Shown in pieces: positions 31,601 to 41,900 of a DNA stretch of 64,000 nucleotides; the stretch's first letter is position 1, and each line of letters starts with the position of its first letter. The stretch covers positions 1,407,098 to 1,471,097 of the forward strand of contig OX621164.1 of NCBI GenBank assembly GCA_951640195.1, read 5' to 3'. The DNA comes from Porpolomopsis calyptriformis (Eukaryota; Basidiomycota; Agaricomycetes; Agaricales; Hygrophoraceae). The notes beneath the pieces were generated by a model that was given only the letters and a program-made list of their open reading frames with translations, had not been told where the DNA came from and searched no databases. The position numbers and the translations under genes are program-made.

Positions 31601-33027
31601 ATACCTTTTCGAAAGCCGTCAAGTTCAAGGCTACTCACATCGAGCTCAATTCGGAAGGCTTCGCGAAGATCATTCGAGACCGCGTCATCCGAGATCACGG
31701 AGTCCCACGACGAATCATTCACGATCGCGATCCACGGTTCGTATCCAAGTACATGACTGATCTCTTCCGCCTCTTAGGCACGACGCAAAACGTTTCCACC
31801 GCTTACCACCCTCAAACTGATGGCCAGTCCGAACGAATGAACCAGACTCTCGAGCAATATCTGCGAGTCTTCGTCAATCATCGTCAGGACAATTGGAAGG
31901 AATGGTTGGCATTAGCTGAGTTCTCGTATAATAACTCCATCCACGCTGCCACTACCCAAACTCCCTTCTACGTCAATTACGGTCAACATCCTTGGTCTGG
32001 AAACGATACCCGAAGAGAAGTCCGAAACGAGTCCGCCACCCAATTCGCAGAACGAATGAAGCAAGTCCGTCAGGAGACCGAGTCCGCTCTCGGGCAGGCC
32101 AACGAACAAATGAAGGCTAGTCACGATAAGCGATCCCGACTCATTCAGGAGTACGCCCCTGGAGACAAGGTTTGGCTCGCTGCCACGAACATCAAGACTA
32201 ATCGTGCAATGAAGAAGCTCGATAACAAACGCTTCGGACCCTTCAAGGTCATCGAGAAAATTGGTCGTTCCGCTTACCGACTCGAACTCCCCCACGAATG
32301 GATGGGTTTACACCCAGTCTTCAACGAGTCCTATCTATCTCCGTACCGTCATTCTTCCTTTCCCAACCAAAAGGCTCCTCCTCCTCCTCCTCCCCTCCAA
32401 GTGAACGACGAAACCGAATACGTCGTCGAGAAAATTCTGGATTCCCGAATCCATCGGAAGCAGCTCCAATATCTGGTACATTGGGAAGGCTACACCAACG
32501 AAGAGAATACCTGGCAATCTGCATCCGATGTCGCGCATGCCCAAGAGCTAGTCGACGAGTTCCACGCTCTGAACCCGAAATGACCAGCCCCGAGGCTTCA
32601 GGTCCGCGTCATTCGCATGGACGATTTCTTTGGCATCGACGATCGCCTTTACGACCCGATTACGGATTCGTACGGCGAAGGCTACAAACCACCAACGATG
32701 TCCAACAACATCGATGTCATCATCCCGCTCACGCCTGTCGAAGTCGATCGCGCCCTAGATTCCGATTTCGACATTTCTATTCTCTTTCCCCACCTCCCCA
32801 CACACGTACGACGAGTTTGGATCTACGAGGAAGGCCCAGTCAACGCGGTCACCCTCGTTGCACGACTGGACAGCCGTGGCCAAGTACTCCGTCTATACCA
32901 GCTTACGCTCCCTCTTTCGGCCGTGGATATCCAACGACGATACGGCCATTACCTCCCCGCTATTCCCTGTTACGCGCCTCGCTGGCTATTACGAGACTGC
33001 TCAAGACATTTCCAACGTCTACGTTGA
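28675..33027 (+). CDS. Element H pol polyprotein (PR-RT-RH-IN-chromodomain plus C-terminal extension)
   Basis: ATG at 28675 overlaps the gag stop (ATGA). Residues: protease DSG about 173; RT with YIDDIL about 523; RNase H (VETDASEYALGAILSQ, YDRELLAIMAAL) to about 790; integrase zinc finger (HYGPFKTTEVL...CETCQRT) about 890-930; DDE core (VDLVGPIPECQGYNAVL, HDRDPRFVSKY, TDGQSERMNQTLEQYL) about 955-1080; chromodomain (EYVVEKILDSRIHRKQLQYL, HWEGYTNEENTWQ) about 1248-1300. The frame stops at TGA 32581-32583 but is then open in frame to 33027 (MDDFFGIDDRLYDPITDSYG). Relic I has CGA at that position and reads through, so the family pol is probably about 1450 residues. Confidence 0.92.
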
Positions 33028-33060
33028 ACTCGCGCGGACGCGATTCTGAAGGGAGAGTGA

Positions 33061-33470
33061 TGTTACGATACGTTCATTTCTTTTCATTTTTATCTTATCT
33101 TATCGCAGTCTGTCTAATCTCATCTCATTCATTCATCACCTTCCTTATCTCATCGTCTATCTCATCTCTCTCTGGTCACCCGCGACCGTGACTGTCACAC
33201 TTGTCACTGTCACACACGAGCGACTTCCGCCATTGGTCGGCAATGACGCCATCCGCAGTTGCGCAGCCATCCGCAGCAGCTGAATCAGCCGTTCCGCAGA
33301 TTATCGTTGAGTCGTCGGATTCAAACTCAGAAGTAGATAAGTAGTGTAGTCAGAGTTTGTATCCTTAGTTTCGATCTCAACATAGACACCCCCCCCTTGT
33401 CATTCGACTAGGATCTTTGTTCTATCCGTTGACCCTCTAAAGCCGACCGAAAGATCACTGCGCCTTAACA
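33061..33470 (+). repeat. 3' LTR of element H
   Basis: 410 bp, preceded by the purine tract GAAGGGAGAG. Five differences from the 5' LTR; four are CpG to TpG/CpA. Confidence 0.95.
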
Positions 33471-33475
33471 CACAT

Positions 33476-34889
33476 CGAGCTGAACTCTGAAGGTTTCACA
33501 AAAATCATCTGGGATTGCGTCATCTGAGATCACGGTGTCCCCCGACGCATCATCCATGATCGCAATCCGCGATTCATTTCAAAATTCATGACTGATCTCT
33601 TCCACCTTCTGGGCACCTCCCAGAACGTTTCCACAGCCTACCACCCCCAGACGGACGGCCAGTCCGAACAAATGAATCAGACACTTGAGCAGTACCTTCA
33701 TGTCTTTGTCAACCATCGTCAGGATAATTGGAAGGAATGACTTGCACTGGCAGAGTTCTCATACAACAACTCAGTCCACACAGCCACACGACAAACTCCC
33801 TTCTATGTCAATTACGGCCAAAACCCCTGGAAAGGAAACGATACCACAAGAGAAGTCCGAAACAAGTCCGCGACCCAATTTGCTGATTGTATGAAAGATG
33901 TTCATCAGGAAGCTGAAGCCACCCTTAGGAGAGCAAACGAAACAATGAAGATTGCCCACAACAAACATGTTCGAACCATTCAAGAGTATTCACCAGGAGA
34001 CAAGGTCTGGCTAGCTGCCACCAACATCAAGACCAAATGACCAATGAAGAAGCTTGACAACAAACGCTTCGGTCCCTTCAAGGTCCTGGAGAAGGTTGGT
34101 TGTTCTGCCTACAAACTTGATCTCCCCCATGAATGGTTAGGACTCCATCTGGTCTTCAATGAGTCGTACCTCTCTCCCTATCAATCTCCTTCATTTCCTA
34201 ATCAGAAAAAACCTGTTCCCCCTCCCCCCATCCAACTGGAAGGTGACTCCGAATATGTCGTCAATGAAATTCTAGACTCCCATCTGCGACGAGGAAAGCT
34301 TCAATATTTGGTACACTGGGAAGGCTACACCAGTGAGGAAAACACCTGGGAACCTGCATCAAACGTCAAGAATGCCCAAGAATCGATTGATGAGTTCCAC
34401 GCTCTCCACCCTGATCGACCAGCTCCTCGACTCCGACTCTGCGTCATCCGAATGGACTACTTCTTCAGAATCAATGAACGTCTGTACGACCCAATCATGG
34501 ACTCTACCGGCGAGGACTACAAGCCGCCTAAGGTCAGCAATAACATCGACGTTCTCATCCCACTCCACCCAACAGAAGTTGATCGACTACTGGAACGCGA
34601 TTTTGATAGTTCAATCTTCCTCCCCCATCTGCCTTCATCCGCTCGTCGAGCATGGATCTACGAATCCAGTCCTGTCAATGCTATAACTGCTGTTCTGTGA
34701 CTGGACAGCCAAGGTCAAATACTCTGAATGTACCAACTAGTCTCTCCCCTGTCCACTCTGGAAATCCATTGATAGTACCAATACCATCTCCTGACCTCTT
34801 ACGCACCTCGGTGGTTGCTACGAGACTGCTCAAGACATCTCCAATGGCTGTTCCAATGTCGCCCGGACGCGAATCTGAAGAGAGGGTGA
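33476..34889 (+). pseudogene. Element I pol, integrase C-terminal part, chromodomain and extension
   Basis: Continues 25660-26198 across element H: IELNSEGFTKIIWDCVI, TDGQSEQMNQTLEQYL, YSPGDKVWLAATNIKT, then chromodomain (EYVVNEILDSHLRRGKLQYL, HWEGYTSEENTWEP). A post-chromodomain region follows without a stop (DRPAPRLRLCVIRMDYFFRI, NERLYDPIMD, SNNIDVLIPLHPTEVDRLL) up to TGA 34698. After that the match to the H extension continues through further stops (YAPRWLLRDCSRH). About six nonsense codons in total. Confidence 0.85.
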
Positions 34890-35030
34890 TGTTACGGTTA
34901 CTTCATTTTTGTCGTCTCACCAACTTTCCTTTTTCGTCTTATCTAATCTTATCTTCGATTCGATCTTATCTTATCTCTTCTTATCTAATCCTTTATCTTA
35001 TCTCCTCATAGATCAGAGGTGATAACGCCA
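34890..35030 (+). repeat. 3' LTR fragment of element I
   Basis: Starts TGTTACGGTTACTTC after the purine tract GAAGAGAGGG, like the H LTR start. The first 130 bp hold many TTATC motifs. The similarity to H fades and no end is visible, so the LTR is truncated or diverged. Confidence 0.6.
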
Positions 35031-35209
35031 TTGGTTGATGAAGATGTGCTCCGCTGTCATGAAATTGGCATTCACTCTCTTAAAATTCCTCTCTTTTCTT
35101 CGTTCTTTTCTTTTCTTTGCCTGTTCTCTTTGGAAGGGGGGCTGTCTTTATTGGCAGCAGAAACTATTTGTACAAAGAGGGGGAGTCCATGTCCGACTAA
35201 CTATCTAAA
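35031..35209. other. Unassigned sequence downstream of orphan gene
   Basis: Pyrimidine-rich on the plus strand (CTTTTCTTCGTTC), probably a mix of LTR remnant and 3' UTR of the minus-strand gene. No feature recognised. Confidence 0.3.
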
Positions 35210-36045
35210 CTAGTCCGTCTTGGCAATCTCTTGCACCATACTGTCCCTCAAGAACTCTACGAAACTCGAGACTACTTGACCATCTAATGCGGCCAACTTA
35301 TTACCCCAGTAAATTGCCCCATTGGTGTCACCACCAGAGGCCTGCAACTCGGCAGCCTTCCCTTCGATAAAACCCATCGCTATCTTTCTCGCTTCCTCAC
35401 CCAACCAATCATTGGTGGGACTCCATAACAAACTGGGAGGAACTTCTTCCTCCTCGATCTTGACGTTGACGTTAGTCAACGACAACGACAAATCTTCGAC
35501 TAAAAAAGGCAAAGAAATCAGCAACTACGAAGAGACCGAGAGAGTTGAGAGCATTACCACTAGACAAAACACTCAATGGACCAGGGGTCCAAGGACGGAA
35601 AGGGGGACTGGCAGCCCAGTCAACTGCCTCCTTCTTGACGGAAGGAAGAGAGTCAGCCCACTTGTCGGACCCCCAATTAACCTGCTCCTCCAAAGGGAGC
35701 TGGGAAGTAGGGGGAGGGGCGTCGTCATCCCAAGCTAAAAAGAAGGAAAGCCTATTAGCAACAAACATAGACTAACAAAGACAAAACAAGACACATACCA
35801 AGTGGATCCTCCATCAAGCCACAAACATGCTGGATTGGCCAGTGAACATACAGACACTTTCTGACCTTATGCTTGCCACCGCAAGCAAAACAAGAGAAGG
35901 AGGACCAGCAGAGGTCAGCGTCGGAGGGGATGCGCTGAAGGTAGTAGTGGAAAGAATTGCAATCGAGAAAGACAGGAGCGGTGCGGTGCACCACTCCAGA
36001 CTGCTTGAAGAATCGGACGTAGTGGCCTTGGTGGGAAGGAGTCAT
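35210..36045 (-). CDS. Orphan three-exon gene, Cys-rich motif protein of unknown function
   Basis: Exons 36045-35799, 35734-35558 and 35499-35210; introns of 64 bp (GTATGTG...TTTTTAG) and 58 bp (GTAATGC...TTTTTTAG). The product is 237 aa with no disruptions. It starts MTPSHQGHYVRFFKQSGVVH, has a short Cys/His patch (CFACGGKHKVRKCLYVHWPI, QHVCGLMEDP), then an acidic Trp-rich middle (LAWDDDAPPP, WGSDKWADS, VDWAASPPFRPWTPGPL), and ends with a helical region (ARKIAMGFIEGKAAELQ, FVEFLRDSMVQE). The CxxC-x8-C spacing is not a standard retroviral knuckle. No family is recognised. It lies between retroelement remnants yet is intact and spliced, so it is either a host gene or a captured or element-borne gene. 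Confidence 0.7.
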
Positions 36046-36350
36046 AATGATTGACAAGGATTGAACTGAAGTGTAGGGATACAACCCCACACCTTTTATA
36101 TGCTCAGACACAAAGGGAAGACCAAAAGGAGGTTCCTCAGTCAAAGAAGAGAAACCCGCTACGCCGGGCAAGAGATAGAAACAACGGCGATCTCATAACC
36201 AGAAGAACAATAGAAATCAGTCATGAGATAACACAGCCTCAATCTGCGGAAGGCTATGCCCTATAGAATTGAGTCATCAGAAGCACACAGCCTTCTGCAG
36301 GATGACTAGGAACAATGGCAAACCTTAATCGGAGGCTGTGAACAATAGAA
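36046..36350 (-). promoter_or_regulatory. Promoter region of the orphan gene
   Basis: On the minus strand CATATAAAAGG (TATA) lies about 55-60 bp before ATG 36045. Further upstream are TGACTCA sites (complement at about 36264 and 36373) and three ATTGTTC-type motifs (complements at about 36209, 36309, 36338). The same two motifs cluster in the presumed U3 of element J (49030-49200). Confidence 0.45.
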
Positions 36351-36891
36351 AATGGGGTGACTGCAGAGGCTGACTCATAATGACTCCTACTTTAGAAATA
36401 CTATATAAACCCTGAGGGCGAAGCGGATCATCACTTTGTCCTCCTGTGAGATTACTTGTAGTAGCACGAATGCAATCAGAATCATCAGACTTCTTTTCCA
36501 TCAGAATAAGGAAAGAGAAACATAAACCCATAACTACTGAGCCAATCGTTCATGCCCATATTCCCTAAACTCTCAGCAGAGGCACGCAACGGATTTAACT
36601 CACAGAACAACTTCTTTGTAGAAGTAAAACTTAACTCAGGAGGAATCATCACCCTTTACGAGGACGTCCCTGTCAGGACTTTCTTCTACATCCTACTAGA
36701 CTTATTAAGCTCCAAGGCCTGCCTTGTGATTGACGAAAAGACTTGCAACTACAGTTGTGACATCCGCAGTAGCTGCGCATTAGTCAGCCGTTCCATGGAT
36801 CGTTGCCATGGTTATCACAATCACAGCCCAGACCCAGGTAGATATAAGCAGAGTACAGAACGCTTGTATCTCCTGAGTTTTCGTCCTTCAA
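36351..36891. other. Unassigned retroelement-like sequence
   Basis: Contains TATATAAA at about 36402 on the plus strand and an ORF 36552-36755 without recognisable domain (MPIFPKLSAEARNGFN). From 36756 there is a segment TGTGACATCCGCAGTAGCTG whose CATCCGCAG and TCAGCCGTTCC also occur in the H LTR. It may be diverged LTR material. Not resolved. Confidence 0.35.
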
Positions 36892-36985
36892 TGTTGCCAC
36901 CCATAGTTTATGCGCTAAGCTCTTCATTGCCCCCCATCTAAGCGACCTGAGGTTTCGACTGCCAATATAACAATGATAAAGTATC

Positions 36986-37608
36986 TGTCAGAAATCTCAA
37001 ACCCGATACCTTGCGCCATCTGAACACACTCGTTTCGCGCACCTTTGGATGATGTCATATCACCTTGCGCGATCTGAGCGTACTCGTTCTGCGCACCTTT
37101 GGATGATGTCATATCATCTTGCGCAATCCAAGTGTACTTGTCCTGCGCACTAAACCAAAGATAACTCAAGATCTACTGATCGGATTCATTCCGAAATTGG
37201 TTCGTTGGAATCCCTAAAAGCCGTGCACCATCCGAGCGCACTCGACTGGCGCACTCTGAGCCACTCCACCGTTCGGACCATCCATAATGGTCCCTTTCTT
37301 CCCTTTCTACTTTTCATCCCATACATTCTGTTAGAGTCCCCTTTGAAGGCTATATTGTAGATGACTTCCCCTTACATACAAGGTCCTTATGACCCTTAGA
37401 TGTTCGTTCCTCTTAGTCCTTCATAAAAATCCCTTTATTTGCTATGCATATATAATGTACGCATTTTATAGTAGACTACTCTAGTTTTGACTTACTTGTC
37501 TACATACTGTGGTTCCGCCTTGAATCCAATAGCTTCTTTGGAACACTTGTCAACCCTGATTGTGTCGTGTTAGGCCCAGAGAACCCCCTTGGAACCTCGG
37601 TCCTGACA
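36986..37608 (+). repeat. 5' LTR of element C
   Basis: TGTCAGAAATCTC...TCCTGACA. Contains three 54-bp tandem units starting at 37012, 37066 and 37120, each with a TGCGC...GCGCA-armed repeat, plus a fourth copy at 37224-37253. TATATAA at 37449-37455, AGTTTTGACTT at 37483-37493 (34 nt after the TATA start). Self-priming complement AAGTCAAAACT at 37611-37621. Confidence 0.94.
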
Positions 37609-37676
37609 GAAAGTCAAAACTATCCCTCTCTGCCTCTAACACTATACGGCACTACCCTCCCTTAAACTCAATTGCT

Positions 37677-38900
37677 ATGTCTCAACTGGACCATATCACC
37701 ACCCTCCTTAACCAAATCAATGAACGGCTTCTCACTCTTGAGCAGCACATCCCTTCCATCTCATCTCTAGATGAACGCATTACTGAGCTTTCACTACGGC
37801 TTGAAGAACATAGAGCCGAGGTTATGGCTGAAGTCTCAGCTATTGAGGACCGTATCCCTGGACCAGATTCCCTTCTGCCGACCACTCCCACTTCCTCCTC
37901 TGATAGGATCAAGGTAGCCAAACCTAGTGACTATGATGGCTCTCGTGACAAGTTTACTACCTTTTGTCGAGAGCTTGCCTTATATGTCACCTCTTATCCA
38001 AAGGCTACCCAAAGAGAACGTGTCATTATGGCACTTTCCTTCATGAAGACTGGAACTGCGGCTACTTGGGCCAACAATTATGTTGACAGGATAACCTGAG
38101 ATGAACGAGATGGCAAGCCAACAACCTGGGCAGCCTTTGAAACAGAGTTACGTTCCACCTTCGGAGACTCTGACCCTGCTGCTACAGCACGACATTGAAT
38201 CAAGATGGTCAGACAAGGAGGATTGACCATCGATGACTATATAACCCGATTTGAACAGCATGAGTACCTCACCAGCTACAATGAAACTGCCTTGATTGAG
38301 GCATTCAAAGATGGACTCAATGCCCCCCTTGTGGAGAAAATCTATACTCTCCCCCAGATGCCAACCACCTTACTGGACTGGAAGAAGTGGGCCTGACAAC
38401 TTGACCGACAATGGAGAGAGCTCCAACTTCACCAGCAACGTGCTGACCTACCAAAGGGGTTCAAGACCATTAATGGAATAGCCCCTAGGTCACGACAAGC
38501 CCCTGTCTCCTCATTCTTGAAAACCCCACTTGCTTCCTCAGCACCAAAACCCTTTACCCCACACTTCCCACCTCAACAACACTCCCAACGAGAAGATGTC
38601 CCAATGGACCTTGATCGTACGAGGCAATTTCCACCTCCTCAGAAATCAAATCCTAAGCCCTGCTTCAACTGTGGAAAGGCTGGGCATTGGACAAGAGATT
38701 GCCCTCATCCTACCTCTCGTGGAGAAGTCGTGAGGACAACAACCAAGACCCCCAAGGAGAAAAGCATCCGGATTGTCAGGACTGACATGACTGGAAAATC
38801 TCCGTCAACTCTGAAGCCAACTGCGGCTTCCAAAGCCTCTACTCTCTCTGATGATGAGAAACAAGATATTGTTACGGCGCTGTTGCGCAAGGATTTTTAG
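37677..38900 (+). pseudogene. Element C gag
   Basis: ATG 37677 (MSQLDHITTLLNQINERLLT), an N-terminal coiled-coil-like stretch, capsid (KVAKPSDYDGSRDKFTTFCR, LSFMKTGTAATWANNYVDRI, DDYITRFEQHEYLTSYNET) and zinc knuckle CFNCGKAGHWTRDC (38661-38702). TGA codons at 38098, about 38198 and 38394 are nonsense changes. It ends AAG GAT TTT TAG (38889-38900) with GGATTTT as the candidate -1 site. Confidence 0.88.
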
Positions 38901-41900
38901 ATGGGTGCAACGACTGCCCAACCGTTAGCACCAGACAACCCTGTACTACCCCCTTGAATGAAACCCTTTCCCTGCCAAACTCGAGGACGCTTGACTTTGC
39001 ACAAAAACCCCCTTTTTATGGATTTACTCTTAGAAGACTTGTACAAGGGCAACAGAGCTTCTTAATAGAAGCAATTGTGACTATGACAGATAGTGCACAG
39101 AGGTACCCCGTGGCCTGTCTCCTCGACTGTGGCGCTACTGGAAACTTTATAGACCGGAGCTGGGCCAAGCGAGTGAACTGGACAACTCTTAGGCTAGAGA
39201 CGTCAATACCTGTTAGGAATGCTGATGGAACACCCAACAAAGGAGGTCCTATCGAAGAAGAATGTGATGCCCTCCTCACCATCGGTAACCATCAAGAATG
39301 ATTAACTCTTGAGGTAGTAGACCTCGGAGAGAAACACAAGATTGTGCTCGGACTCCCCTGGCTTGAGGCACATAACCCAGCAATCAACTGGAATAGACGA
39401 ACTGTTGACTTCATAGTGTGTGCTGAAAAGCACTGCTGGGGTGCTCGATCCAAGCTAATGGCACCAGAACAATCTCCCAACCCTTTGGATGTTGCGCCAG
39501 ATGAGTATACTTGTTTTGCGCATTGCCCAAATACTCGAACTCGAAATGACCTGGAAACTAATGCGCCAAATGAACATGCTCTGTTCGCGCATTCTTCAAA
39601 TCCTCAACTCCAAGACTCCCCTGGAAATTCCCCACAAAACGAGCATACTTGTTTTGCGCACTTTTTAGAAGATCGCTCTCCTTTGATGGATTCTTCGAAT
39701 TTCCAGACCCCCAAGCGCTTGGAACAAAGTGCGCCATCCGAACGTACTCGTCCTGCGCATACTTCAAGTCCCTGCGATACCAAGATTTCCATCTCAGTCA
39801 GAGATGATGCTTGGAATGCTTCATCAAGTGTTGAGGAGGACATCCAGAAATTCATCCCCTTCAAGTATCATGAGTATGCTGATGTCTTCCATAAAACCTC
39901 CTTTGATGTGTTGCCTGGACGCTCAGAATTTGATCATGCTATCAACCTGGATGACTCTTTCACTCCTCAGCGAGGAAAACTATATGCGCTCTCCCCCCTT
40001 GAACAAAAGAAGCTAAATGAGTTCATTGAGGAAAACCTAGAGACTGGGCGCATCCGCCCTTCCAAATCGCCTCAAGCAGCTCCCTTCTTCTTCACAAACA
40101 AGACTGATGGAGGCTTACGGTGATACGTCTGCTTCGTGTATGAGAACCGAACACAGAACAAGGTGCGAGGACGACTATAAAGAGTCTCGACTCAGCCTAT
40201 GATCGATAATCGTGGAAAGGGAGTCTTCGATTGTTCGCGAACGAGATCGATCGGGGAATCGGAAGGATCGGAAAGTTGAAAGAGGAAGTCTTAGAAGATC
40301 TAAAGAGGATCTAGACTCGAGAGCGAGAAAGAAGCGAATATCTAACTTGTTGGATCACTAGCTACAACATACTGTATATATATCTTCTAGTACAAGGATC
40401 CCTTTGAGTGTATATGATAAAAGGGGAGCCTCTCTAATGATCTAAGGGGAAAGTAGTGAATAGGAATGAAGGGATCGAATGAAAAAGGGAGAAATAGAAG
40501 AGAACTGATGCCTTTGAATAGTGTCTTCCCTTTGATATACAAACTTTCGTTCGCGTTCGGAAAGCTTCGATCATGTTCGGAGCGTTCGATGATTCTCGAA
40601 GTCGTTCGGGACGTTTGGGAGCTATCGGGAGCGTTCGGAGGGTTCGTGTCCATGTTCGAAGGACTTGGTAGGCGTCTAGTATTCGTATAGTTGAATATAC
40701 GGTGCTCAGGGGACGGAGGGGTCATATCAACGGCCAATCCAAGACTACCGCTTCCTCAACTCTCATACCATCCAAGACTGCTACCCCTTACCCCTGATTT
40801 CTGAGATCTTTGACAGTGTCAAGAAGGCCAAGTACTTCACCAAGCTTGACATACGTTGGGGTTTCAACAATATACGGATCAAGGAAGGTGATGAATGGAA
40901 GGCTGCCTTCATCACCAACCGAGGACTCTTTGAGCCGACTGTTATGTTCTTTGGCCTTACCAACTCTCCTGCCTCATTTCAACGGATGATCGACTCCCGT
41001 TTCCGATCTGAACTGCTCACTGGTCATGTCAAAATATATATTGATGATGTCCTCATCTATACGGACACACTTGAAGACCACGAGCGGATCACCCGACAAG
41101 TCCTTGAAACCTTTCGGAGGAACAGGCTTTCTTGCAAGCCTACCAAATGTGCCTTTGAGCAAACCCAGATTGAATACCTAGGATCAATCATTGAACAAGG
41201 CAAGATTGAGATGAACCCAAAGAAAATCTCTGCCATCATTGATTGGGTGACCCCAAGAAAAGTCAAAGATGTTCAAGCCTTTCTAGGAACCTTGAATGAA
41301 TATCGACGCTTTATCAAAGACTTTTCCACCATTGCTCGACCCCTTCATAACCTGACATGAAAGGATGTACCCTGGACCTGGACTGATCAAGAAGAAGACT
41401 CCTTTAGGAAACTCAAGAATGCGATCACTACTGCTCCGATCCTTCGGGTCCCTGATCCAGATCTCCCTTATAAGGTTGAGACTGATGCTTCAGACTTTGC
41501 TCTAGGTGCGATCCTCTCACAACAACATGGAGATGGACTGTGGTATCCAACTGCTTACTATTCCTGAACCATGACACCCCCTGAGCGGAATTACCCTATC
41601 CACGACAAAGAGTTACTAGCGATTATAGACGCCTTCGAAGAATGGCGGCACTATCTGGAAGGTGCCAAACACAAAGTCATAGTCCAATCTGATAATATCG
41701 CGCTTAAGTACTTCATGACCAACCGAAACTTATCCCACTGACAAGCACGATGGGCCACCTTCCTTTCCCGATTTGACTTCACCATTGAGCACTACTCTGG
41801 GAAGTCCAACAAAGCTGATGGACTGTCACGACGACCTGACTATCTCCCTCCATCCTTGGATAATGTGAATCAAATCCTCCTCCCAGAAAACCTCTTCAAA

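Larger units (their letters stand above)
26199..33470 (+). mobile_element. Gypsy element H (chromovirus), nearly intact
   Basis: 7272 bp with 410-bp LTRs (26199-26608, 33061-33470) and target duplication CACAT (26194-26198, 33471-33475). The LTRs differ at five bases (1.2%). Gag and pol are long open frames overlapping at ATGA, so this is the youngest-looking conventional element in the window. Visible lesions: an in-frame TGA in the gag leader at 27222 and a TGA after the chromodomain at 32581. Confidence 0.95.

Noticed and set aside
37012..37253. CRISPR-like array in the C LTR (regular 54-bp spacing).
   Set aside because: Spacers are themselves repeated, there are only three regular units, it is in both LTRs, and the genome is eukaryotic.
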